Assembly: GCA_039927975.1 (NCBI GenBank)
Contig: JBDSTZ010000541.1
Span: 1-6,984, forward strand
DNA from: JBDSTZ01 sp039927975
Lineage (GTDB): Bacteria > Pseudomonadota > Gammaproteobacteria > Burkholderiales > Burkholderiaceae_D
DNA length: 6,984 bases
Direction of reading: 5' to 3'
Below, one piece after another: positions 1 to 5,909 of this stretch (position 1 is its first letter; each line of letters opens with the position of its first letter). Both the position numbers and the translations under genes were made by a program. The notes beneath the pieces were generated by a model. The model made no database searches and was not told the DNA's origin. It saw only the letters and a list, made by a program, of their open reading frames with translations.

Positions 1-1206
1 GTGCGTGACGCCGAGCGCGAACAGATCCTGGTTGACTTCCTCGAGCGCGGCGACGCCCTCGTGACCGGCACCATCAAGCGCATGGAGCGCGGCGACGCGA
101 TCGTCGAATCGGGCAAGATCGAAGCACGCCTGCCGCGCGACCAGATGATCCCGAAAGAAAATCTGCGCATCGGCGACCGTGTGCGCGCTTTTATTTTGCG
201 CATCGACCGCAATATGCGTGGTCCACAGGTGATCCTCTCGCGCACCGCGCCGGACTTCATCATGAAACTGTTTGAACTCGAAGTGCCAGAGATCGAGCAG
301 GGCTTGCTGGAAATTAAATCGGCGGCGCGCGACGCCGGCGTCCGTGCAAAAATCGCGGTCTACACCGCCGACAAGCGCATCGACCCGATCGGCACCTGCG
401 TCGGCATGCGCGGTTCGCGCGTGCAAGCGGTCACCGGCGAACTCGGCGGCGAACGCGTCGACATCGTGCTGTGGTCGGACGATCCGGCCCAGTTCGTCAT
501 CGGCGCGCTGGCTCCGGCCAACGTGTCGTCGATCGTGGTCGACGAAGAGAAGCATGCGATGGACGTCGTCGTCGACGAGGAAAACCTGGCGATCGCGATC
601 GGCCGCTCGGGACAGAACGTGCGCCTGGCCGCCGAACTGACCGGCTGGAAGATCAACATCATGACGGCCGAAGAGTCCGAGAACAAGTCGGCCCAGGAAA
701 CCGCTGCGGTGCGTCTGCTGTTCATGGAAAAACTCGACGTCGACCAGGAAGTGGCCGACATCCTTGTTGAAGAAGGTTTCGCCAGCCTCGAAGAAATCGC
801 CTACGTGCCGATTTCCGAGATGCTCGACATCGAATCGTTCGACGAAGACACGGTCAACGAACTGCGCACCCGCGCCCGCGACGCCCTGGTCACCGAAGCG
901 ATCGCTTCGGAAGAAGGTCTCGAAGGCATGGACGAGCAACTCGTCAACCTGGAAGGCATGGACCGCACAACGGCCGGCAAGCTGGGCCTGGCGGGCATCA
1001 AATCGGTCGAGGCTTTCTCAGCCCTGGCCTACGACGAATTCGGCGCCATCCTGGCCTTGAATTCCGAGCGTGCCCGTGAACTGATCAAAAATGAATTCAA
1101 TGATGTGACCGACGATGAGATGAAGCTGGTCGACATGAAATATGACGATCGTGCCAAGGCATTGCAGGCGAAAGCCTGGAGCCTGACAGAACTGGCCAAG
1201 GCTTGA
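1..1206 (+). CDS. nusA: Transcription termination/antitermination factor NusA (3' part, N-terminus outside window)
   Basis: NusA binds RNA polymerase and nascent RNA in the cytoplasm and modulates pausing, intrinsic termination and antitermination. The 401 visible residues contain an S1 RNA-binding domain (about 17-70). Two KH domains follow, each with its GxxG loop: GMRG at 135-138 and GRSG at 201-204. Then come two helix-hairpin-helix acidic repeats (about 240-297 and 312-365) and a charged tail ending ...WSLTELAKA. The fragment aligns from about residue 120 of E. coli NusA (495 aa), so the RNAP-binding N-terminal domain is missing. The GTG at position 1 is an internal valine codon, not the start. 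The region after the second acidic repeat is about 25 residues longer than in E. coli. The stop is TGA at 1204-1206, 46 nt before infB, consistent with one transcript. Identity is very secure. Confidence 0.97.
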   Translation: MRDAEREQILVDFLERGDALVTGTIKRMERGDAIVESGKIEARLPRDQMIPKENLRIGDRVRAFILRIDRNMRGPQVILSRTAPDFIMKLFELEVPEIEQGLLEIKSAARDAGVRAKIAVYTADKRIDPIGTCVGMRGSRVQAVTGELGGERVDIVLWSDDPAQFVIGALAPANVSSIVVDEEKHAMDVVVDEENLAIAIGRSGQNVRLAAELTGWKINIMTAEESENKSAQETAAVRLLFMEKLDVDQEVADILVEEGFASLEEIAYVPISEMLDIESFDEDTVNELRTRARDALVTEAIASEEGLEGMDEQLVNLEGMDRTTAGKLGLAGIKSVEAFSALAYDEFGAILALNSERARELIKNEFNDVTDDEMKLVDMKYDDRAKALQAKAWSLTELAKA

Positions 1207-1252
1207 TTTGCATATCTTTATCATCTCCGCGACACATAGAAAAGAGGACTGA

Positions 1253-4081
1253 ATGGCGAGTAACAATGTAGCCCAATTTGCCACCGAACTGAAGATGCCT
1301 GCAGATTTGCTGCTGACGCAGCTGCGTTCTGCCGGCGTCGAAAAAAGTTCGACGTCAGATCCATTGTCGAAAGATGATAAGGATAAGCTGTTGAACCACC
1401 TGCGCCGCACCCACGGTACGGCGAGCGACACCGAGAAAAAGAAAATCACGCTGACGCGCAAGGAAACGACGGAAATCAAGCAGGCCGACGCCTCCGGCAA
1501 GTCGCGCACCATCCAGGTCGCGGTCAAGAAAGTGCGCACCTTCGTGCAGCGCGATGAACCGGTCGCGCCTGCGCCGGTCGCCGCCGCCGCGCCGGCCGCG
1601 CCGGTCATCGACCCGGCCGAAGTGGCGCGTCGCGAAGAGGAAGCGCGCCGCCAGGCCGAGCTGATCGCTCGCCAGGAAGCCGACCTGCGTGAAAAGCAGG
1701 ATCGCCTCGCCAAGCTCGACGCCGAGAAAGAAGCCCAGGCCAAGCAGGCCGAGACCGACGCCAAGCGCGAAGCGGCCGAGGAAGCCAAGCGCGCAGCGGC
1801 CCAGGTCGCCAGCGCCGGCGCTTCCGCCGCCAGCGACGAAGCCAAGAAAGTCGCCGCCGAGGAAGCCAAGAAGAAGGCAGCCGCCGCCGCCAAGGAAGCG
1901 GCCGACCGCGCCGAAGCGAACGACCGCGCCCGCAAGGCCGTGGCCGACGAAGTCGCCCAGATCAAGGCCATGATGAATGCGCCGCGGCGCGCCATCAAGG
2001 CGCCCGAGCCGGCGCCGGCACCGGTTGCCGCGCTCAAGCCGAAGGCGCCGGAAGGCACGCTGCACAAGCCTGCCGACAAGAAGCCTGGCGAGAAGAAAGA
2101 CGACAAGAAGCCGCTGACGGCCGACAAGAAGTCGATCAAATCGGCCAATGTTTCCTCGACCTGGTCGGACGACGCCAAGAAGCGCGGCGCGCCCAGCTCG
2201 ATCAAGCCACGCGGCAACGTCGGTTCGCCTGGCGGACGCGATGGCTGGCGCGGTGGCGCCAAGGGCCGTCGTCCGTCCCACCAGGATGACCGCGAAACCA
2301 ATTTCCAGGCGCCGACCGAAGCCGTCGTCAAGGACGTCCACGTGCCGGAGACGATCACCGTCGCCGAACTGGCGCACAAGATGTCGGTCAAGGCTTCCGA
2401 AGTCATCAAGCAACTGATGAAGCTGGGCCAGATGTGCACCATCAACCAGGTGCTGGACCAGGAAACGGCCATGATTCTGGTCGAGGAAATGGGCCACAAA
2501 GCGTTTGCCGCGGCGGAAGACGATCCGGAAGCGCTGCTGGCCGATCAGGGCGAGCACACCCACTTCGAGTCCGTCTCGCGCGCGCCGGTGGTGACCGTCA
2601 TGGGTCACGTCGACCACGGCAAGACCTCGCTGCTCGACTACATCCGGCGCGCCAAGGTGGCGTCCGGCGAAGCGGGCGGGATCACCCAGCACATCGGCGC
2701 TTACCACGTCGAAACGCCGCGCGGCATGATCACCTTCCTCGACACCCCGGGTCACGAAGCGTTTACTGCGATGCGTGCACGCGGCGCCAAAGCAACCGAC
2801 ATCGTCATCCTGGTGGTGGCGGCGGACGACGGCGTGATGCCGCAAACGAAGGAAGCGATCGCCCACGCGAAAGCGGCCGGCGTCCCGCTGGTGGTGGCGA
2901 TCAACAAGATCGACAAACCAGGTGGCAACCTCGACCGCGTGACCCAGGAACTGGTCGCCGAACAGGTCGTGCCGGAAGAATACGGTGGCGAATCGCCATT
3001 CGTCCCGGTGTCGGCCAAGACCGGCCAGGGTATCGACGAGCTGCTCGAGCAAGTGCTGCTGCAGGCCGAAGTGCTGGAACTGAAGGCGCCGATCGACGCG
3101 CCGGCCCGCGGCCTGGTGGTTGAAGGCCGTCTCGACAAGGGCAAGGGCCCGGTCGCGACCATCCTGGTGCAGTCCGGTACCCTCAAGCGCGGCGACGTGA
3201 TTCTGGCCGGTTCGAGCTATGGCCGCGTGCGCGCCATGCTCGACGAAAACGGCAAGTCGATCACCGAAGCCGGCCCATCGATTCCGGTCGAGATCCAGGG
3301 CCTGACCGAAGTGCCGGTCGCCGGTGAAGAAGTGATGGTCATGGCGGACGAGCGCAAGGCGCGTGAAATCGGCCTGTTCCGTCAAGGTAAGTTCCGCGAC
3401 GTCAAGCTGGCGCGCCAGCAAGCGGCCAAGCTGGAGAACATGTTCGACCAGATGGCCGAAGGCGAAGTCAAGAACCTGCCGGTCATCATCAAGACCGACG
3501 TGCAGGGTTCGCAGGAAGCGCTGGTTGGCTCGCTGCAGAAACTGTCGACCAACGAAGTGCGGGTGCAGGTTGTCCACGCGGCAGTCGGCGGCATCACCGA
3601 GTCGGACGTCAACCTGGCAGTGGCATCGAAAGCGGTCATCATCGGCTTCAACGCCCGTGCCGACGCCCAGGCGCGCAAGCTGGCCGAGTCGAACGGCGTG
3701 GATATTCGTTACTACAACATCATCTACGACGCGATCGACGAAATTCGTGCAGCGTTGTCGGGCATGCTGGCGCCGGAGAAGCGCGAAACCATCATCGGCC
3801 AGGTCGAGATTCGCCAGGTCATCCTGGTCTCGAAAGTCGGCGCGGTGGCCGGTTGCCTGGTCACCGATGGTGTGGTCAAGCGGACTTCCTCGGTACGTCT
3901 GCTGCGCAACAACATCGTGGTGTGGACTGGCGAAATCGACTCGCTCAAACGCTTCAAGGACGACGCCAAGGAAGTGCGCGCCGGCCTCGAGTGCGGCCTG
4001 TCGCTCAAGAACTACAACGACATCCAGGTTGGCGACACCCTGGAAGTGTTCGAAGTTCAAGAGATCGCCCGTACCCTGTAA
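1253..4081 (+). CDS. infB: Translation initiation factor IF-2
   Basis: IF-2 is the GTPase that brings fMet-tRNA to the 30S subunit and promotes subunit joining. The 942-residue product has an IF2N-type N-terminal domain (about 1-50), a conserved basic segment (about 60-100), a long low-complexity linker (about 103-350) and a second IF2N-like helical domain (about 362-415). The G domain has all motifs intact: GHVDHGKT 451-458 (G1), GGITQHIGAY 475-484 (G2), DTPGH 497-501 (G3), NKID 551-554 (G4) and SAK 587-589 (G5). Beta-barrel domain II, domain III and the C-terminal fMet-tRNA-binding domain follow, ending at residue 942. It is longer than E. coli IF-2 (890 aa), mainly through the linker. The ATG at 1253 is preceded by AGAGGA at 1243-1248, a good ribosome binding site. 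Its position between nusA and rbfA is the usual one. Confidence 0.98.
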   Translation: MASNNVAQFATELKMPADLLLTQLRSAGVEKSSTSDPLSKDDKDKLLNHLRRTHGTASDTEKKKITLTRKETTEIKQADASGKSRTIQVAVKKVRTFVQRDEPVAPAPVAAAAPAAPVIDPAEVARREEEARRQAELIARQEADLREKQDRLAKLDAEKEAQAKQAETDAKREAAEEAKRAAAQVASAGASAASDEAKKVAAEEAKKKAAAAAKEAADRAEANDRARKAVADEVAQIKAMMNAPRRAIKAPEPAPAPVAALKPKAPEGTLHKPADKKPGEKKDDKKPLTADKKSIKSANVSSTWSDDAKKRGAPSSIKPRGNVGSPGGRDGWRGGAKGRRPSHQDDRETNFQAPTEAVVKDVHVPETITVAELAHKMSVKASEVIKQLMKLGQMCTINQVLDQETAMILVEEMGHKAFAAAEDDPEALLADQGEHTHFESVSRAPVVTVMGHVDHGKTSLLDYIRRAKVASGEAGGITQHIGAYHVETPRGMITFLDTPGHEAFTAMRARGAKATDIVILVVAADDGVMPQTKEAIAHAKAAGVPLVVAINKIDKPGGNLDRVTQELVAEQVVPEEYGGESPFVPVSAKTGQGIDELLEQVLLQAEVLELKAPIDAPARGLVVEGRLDKGKGPVATILVQSGTLKRGDVILAGSSYGRVRAMLDENGKSITEAGPSIPVEIQGLTEVPVAGEEVMVMADERKAREIGLFRQGKFRDVKLARQQAAKLENMFDQMAEGEVKNLPVIIKTDVQGSQEALVGSLQKLSTNEVRVQVVHAAVGGITESDVNLAVASKAVIIGFNARADAQARKLAESNGVDIRYYNIIYDAIDEIRAALSGMLAPEKRETIIGQVEIRQVILVSKVGAVAGCLVTDGVVKRTSSVRLLRNNIVVWTGEIDSLKRFKDDAKEVRAGLECGLSLKNYNDIQVGDTLEVFEVQEIARTL
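1559..1972 (+). repeat. Low-complexity Ala/Lys/Glu linker coding region of infB
   Basis: This stretch encodes IF-2 residues about 103-240. It starts with a Pro/Ala/Val run (about 103-119) and continues into a highly charged Ala-Glu-Lys-Arg segment (about 122-240) with the look of a long single alpha-helix or coiled coil. It is internally repetitive: the 15-mer GCCGAGGAAGCCAAG occurs in frame at 1775-1789 and 1856-1870, encoding AEEAK at residues 175-179 and 202-206, 27 residues apart. Linkers of this sort vary greatly in length between IF-2 proteins. I infer that expansion and contraction of such repeats explains this. It is part of the gene, not a separate element. Confidence 0.8.
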
Positions 4082-4085
4082 TTTC

Positions 4086-4116
4086 GCGGGTTCAGCACTA
4101 GAGGCGGGGTCAGCAT
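4086..4116 (+). repeat. Imperfect 13-nt direct repeat downstream of infB
   Basis: GCGGGTTCAGCAC (4086-4098) and GCGGGGTCAGCAT (4104-4116) agree at 11 of 13 positions and lie 18 nt apart. The second copy is the 5' arm of the hairpin at 4104-4133. The first copy could pair with the same 3' arm less well, with two mismatches, so a competing fold is possible. It may also simply be a decayed duplication. No function is claimed. Confidence 0.5.
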
Positions 4117-4133
4117 TTTCATGCTGGCCCCGC
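4104..4133 (+). terminator. Strong 13-bp hairpin between infB and rbfA (attenuator or weak terminator)
   Basis: Arms 4104-4116 and 4121-4133 pair over 13 bp with a single G-U wobble (T4110-G4127) and a 4-nt TTTC loop at 4117-4120. The stem base is GC-rich. The sequence after the stem is AGTCGTTTTC, so the T tract is short (four T) and offset by four bases. Efficient intrinsic termination is therefore doubtful. In a cluster that is normally co-transcribed, this more likely gives partial attenuation, a pause site, or protection or processing of the infB mRNA 3' end. It begins 22 nt after the infB stop codon. Confidence 0.5.
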
Positions 4134-4196
4134 AGTCGTTTTCAGCCGTCCTCCTTGGCGGCGACCCACAGTAGTAACGAGTAAGATCAGAAGAAT

Positions 4197-4634
4197 ATGG
4201 CAAAGCACAGTAAAAACATCCCCGCCCGCGGCTTGCGCGTGGCCGACCAGATCCAGCGCGACCTGGCCGAAATCGTCGCCTACGGTCTGAAGGACCCGCG
4301 CGTCGGGATGATCACGATCACCGAAGTGCAGGTCACTCCCGACTACGCGCACGCCAAGGTGTTCTTCACCATGCTCAACGATAACAAGGACGCGATCAAG
4401 AACACGGTCGACGGTCTGGCGGCGGCGGCCGGCTTCATCCGCAACCAGCTGGGCAAGCGCCTGCACATCCACACGCTGCCGGCGCTGCACTTCGTGCACG
4501 ACACCTCGACCTCGCGCGGCATGGAAATGTCGCTGCTGATCGACCAGGCCAACGCCGTGCGCGCGGCCGATGCCGAGCCGGATGAGCAGCCAGCCGATAA
4601 GGTCGCAGGCAAGCCCGAGTCGGGCGACGAGTAA
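4197..4634 (+). CDS. rbfA: 30S ribosome-binding factor RbfA
   Basis: RbfA is a small KH-type protein that binds immature 30S subunits and helps mature the 5' end of 16S rRNA; it is linked to cold adaptation in E. coli. The 145-residue product shows the family pattern: an RVADQIQRDLAEI helix (14-26), the DPR motif (33-35), strand TPDYAHAKVFF (47-57), and the AAG helix kink (77-79) leading into FIRNQLGKRL (80-89). Strand PALHFVHD (95-102) follows. The last 25 or so residues form an acidic, Ala/Pro-rich tail that is probably disordered, making it slightly longer than typical members (about 120-135 aa). ATG 4197 is the first start after an in-frame TAA at 4182. The Shine-Dalgarno is poor (AGAAG, about 4189-4193), suggesting weak or coupled translation. 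Confidence 0.96.
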   Translation: MAKHSKNIPARGLRVADQIQRDLAEIVAYGLKDPRVGMITITEVQVTPDYAHAKVFFTMLNDNKDAIKNTVDGLAAAAGFIRNQLGKRLHIHTLPALHFVHDTSTSRGMEMSLLIDQANAVRAADAEPDEQPADKVAGKPESGDE

Positions 4635-4682
4635 TCGTTCGACGCTGGCCGGATGAATAATCGGTTGAACCGGGACCGAAAC

Positions 4683-4734
4683 GGGTGTCGCGGGCGTGCA
4701 CCGGCACGCGGCGCCTGAATCAACCACGACACCC
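4683..4734. repeat. Inverted repeat with nested hairpin after rbfA
   Basis: GGGTGTCG (4683-4690) and CGACACCC (4727-4734) are perfect 8-nt inverted arms. Between them lies a 6-bp hairpin, GCGTGC (4694-4699) against GCACGC (4704-4709), with loop ACCG. No T tract follows on the + strand. It abuts the larger repeat/terminator element that starts at 4735. It may be a flanking part of the same element or a chance GC-rich structure. The rest of 4635-4682 holds nothing I recognise. Confidence 0.4.
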
Positions 4735-4827
4735 AAAACCGTCGTTCCCGCGCAGGCGGGAATCCATACCACGTCACGATATCGGCAGGGTATAGGTTCC
4801 CGCCGACGCGGGAACGGCGGTTTTTTT
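4735..4827 (+). terminator. Long-stem rho-independent terminator between rbfA and truB
   Basis: Arms 4739-4770 and 4789-4820 are 32 nt each. They match as inverted repeats at 27 positions, with two of the other five forming G-U pairs. The loop is 18 nt (4771-4788) and contains the palindrome CGATATCG (4777-4784). The 3' arm is followed immediately by seven T (4821-4827), and AAAA at 4735-4738 can pair with the first four, extending the stem. A GC-rich stem with an adjoining T7 tract is the textbook form of an intrinsic terminator. It sits 100 nt after the rbfA stop codon and 54 nt before the truB ATG, so it should reduce read-through into truB. On the - strand only a four-T tract would follow, so termination in that direction would be weaker. 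Confidence 0.8.
4739..4820. repeat. REPIN-like inverted pair of TTCCC-N8-GGGAA palindromic repeats
   Basis: Each arm of the long stem is itself a small palindrome. Unit 1 (4745-4762) is TTCCCGC/GCGGGAA around GCAG. Unit 2 (4796-4815) is GTTCCCGC/GCGGGAAC around CGAC. Both fit TTCCC-N8-GGGAA, close to the neisserial dRS3 core (ATTCCC-N8-GGGAAT) and to intergenic repeats I recall as common in betaproteobacteria. The units are in opposite orientation with conserved flanks: unit 1 is followed by ATCCATACC and unit 2 is preceded by GGTATAG. Such an inverted doublet resembles REPINs, short elements moved in trans. No transposase is in the window. Family membership is inferred, since genome-wide copy number cannot be seen here. 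Confidence 0.65.
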
Positions 4828-4881
4828 GCGCCGACACTGTAGCAACCGACCTAGTCAAAACCAGAAAGCGAAGCGAGCACC

Positions 4882-5814
4882 ATGAAACAAAATCACGTAA
4901 AGCGCGTCCGCGATCTGGTCGATGGCGTCCTGCTGCTCGACAAACCCGTCGGCCTGTCCTCCAACGACGCCCTGATCAAGGCCAAGCGCGTGCTCAACGC
5001 CAAGAAGGCCGGCCACACCGGCACCCTCGATCCCTTCGCCACCGGCCTCTTGCCGCTGTGCTTTGGCGAAGCGACCAAGTTCTCGCAAGACTTGCTTGAA
5101 GCCGACAAGACCTACGACACCACCGTCCACCTCGGCATCACCACCAACACCGGCGACACCGAGGGCGAAGCGATAGCCACCCGCGAGGTCGACGTGACGC
5201 GGGAACAGATCGAGGCCGTGCTGGCGCAATTTCGCGGTCCCATCATGCAAGTGCCGCCGATGTACTCGGCCTTGAAGCGCGACGGCAAAGCTTATTACGA
5301 ATACGCCCGCGAAGGCATCGTGCTCGAACGCGAGGCGCGCCCGGTCACCATCCACAAGCTCGACTTCATTTCCTACGAGGCGCCGTTTCTCAAGCTGTCG
5401 GTCTGCTGCAGCAAGGGCACCTACATCCGGGTGCTCGGCGAAGACATCGGCAACGCGCTCGGCTGCGGCGCCCACCTGAACGCGCTGCGCCGCACCCAGG
5501 TCGGCGCCCTGACGGCCGACGGCATGCTCACGCTTGAACAATTGCAAGCCCATCCCACCCCGCTGGCAACGCTGGCGCCGGTCGACGCGCTGCTGTCGAG
5601 TTTTCCGGCCGTGATGCTGACCGAGGAACTGGCTAAACGCTTCCTGCAGGGACAACGCCTGGCGCTCGGCAAGGAAGCGGTGGCCGTGCCGCCGACGCTG
5701 GGCCGGGTCCGTGTCTATCACGAGGCGCGCCTGCTTGGCACCGCGCTGTTGCAGGAATTCGCGGTCCTCGCGCCCGAACGCCTGATCGCCTTCCGCCAGC
5801 CGCCTGAAGCTTAG
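4882..5814 (+). CDS. truB: tRNA pseudouridine(55) synthase TruB
   Basis: TruB isomerises uridine 55 in the T-loop of tRNAs to pseudouridine and also acts as a tRNA folding chaperone. The 310-residue protein has the usual family length. The catalytic motif GHTGTLDPFATGLL spans 44-57, with the nucleophilic aspartate at D50 (E. coli D48). Other family residues are in place: the KTYD motif with Y78, the SKGTYIRVL motif (177-185) with Y181, and LRRTQVG (202-208). A conserved KPVGLSSN segment lies at 21-28. Residues about 248-305 form the small C-terminal PUA-like domain. ATG 4882 is the first start after an in-frame TAG at 4852; the Shine-Dalgarno is weak. A T7 terminator lies 54 nt upstream, so expression depends on read-through or on a promoter I could not identify with confidence. 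Confidence 0.97.
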   Translation: MKQNHVKRVRDLVDGVLLLDKPVGLSSNDALIKAKRVLNAKKAGHTGTLDPFATGLLPLCFGEATKFSQDLLEADKTYDTTVHLGITTNTGDTEGEAIATREVDVTREQIEAVLAQFRGPIMQVPPMYSALKRDGKAYYEYAREGIVLEREARPVTIHKLDFISYEAPFLKLSVCCSKGTYIRVLGEDIGNALGCGAHLNALRRTQVGALTADGMLTLEQLQAHPTPLATLAPVDALLSSFPAVMLTEELAKRFLQGQRLALGKEAVAVPPTLGRVRVYHEARLLGTALLQEFAVLAPERLIAFRQPPEA

Positions 5815-5818
5815 AAAC

Positions 5819-5848
5819 GGGCAACATGCTGATTGCCCATGTGGCAAT
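5819..5848 (+). other. Two mutually exclusive short hairpins after truB
   Basis: GGGCAA (5819-5824) pairs with TTGCCC (5833-5838). Alternatively, ATTGCC (5832-5837) pairs with GGCAAT (5843-5848), followed by GTTT. The middle segment can join only one partner at a time. The stems are just 6 bp and the T tract is weak, so this is at best a poor terminator for truB. Chance occurrence is quite possible. Confidence 0.3.
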
Positions 5849-5862
5849 GTTTAAGCTAGACT
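5833..5862 (+). promoter_or_regulatory. Weak sigma70-type promoter candidate for the Sel1 gene
   Basis: TTGCCC (5833-5838) could be a -35 box and TAGACT (5857-5862) a -10 box, separated by 18 nt. Each matches four of six consensus bases. The position, 48 nt before the ATG at 5910, is suitable for a promoter driving the downstream gene. The call rests on a weak motif match only. Confidence 0.3.
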
Positions 5863-5868
5863 GACAGA

Positions 5869-5893
5869 GCGCCTCCAGCGCTGGTGCTGGCGC
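5869..5893 (+). other. Palindromic segment in the leader of the Sel1 gene
   Basis: The segment contains the perfect 10-bp palindrome CCAGCGCTGG (5875-5884), flanked by GCGCC (5869-5873) and GGCGC (5889-5893), which are also complementary. It could be an operator-like dyad or a 5' leader hairpin just ahead of the ribosome binding site. GC-rich DNA produces such dyads by chance. Confidence 0.3.
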
Positions 5894-5899
5894 ATCGTC

Positions 5900-5903
5900 A
5901 GGA
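5900..5903 (+). promoter_or_regulatory. Ribosome binding site fixing the start of the Sel1 gene
   Basis: AGGA lies six bases before the ATG at 5910. The reading frame is closed by a TGA at 5862-5864, and no other ATG, GTG or TTG in that frame lies between it and 5910. The ATG at 5910 is therefore the only sensible start. Confidence 0.7.
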
Positions 5904-5909
5904 ATAGCC

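Noticed and set aside
1..3. GTG at position 1 as the start of nusA
   Set aside because: The sequence from here aligns to the interior of NusA, about 120 residues in, just ahead of the S1 domain. The GTG is an internal valine codon at the window edge.
1355..4060. A 901-codon open frame on the - strand, antisense to almost all of infB
   Set aside because: It mirrors the codon bias of infB: GC-rich third positions remove stops on the opposite strand. Its translation is His/Arg/Asp-rich without recognisable domains, while the + strand frame encodes a complete IF-2.
4150..4156. CCTCCTT in the rbfA leader, matching the anti-Shine-Dalgarno end of 16S rRNA
   Set aside because: A 7-nt match is expected often by chance, and no good complementary partner near the rbfA start was found.
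4119..4858. Two - strand open frames (4119-4772 and 4343-4858) spanning rbfA and the intergenic repeats
   Set aside because: Their start regions translate the palindromic repeat units (peptides such as VWIPACAGTT and SRVGGN), a familiar artefact of such repeats. The remainder is antisense to rbfA.
4855..5847. A 330-codon - strand open frame antisense to truB
   Set aside because: It is a shadow of truB, which has all its catalytic motifs on the + strand. The product has no recognisable domain.
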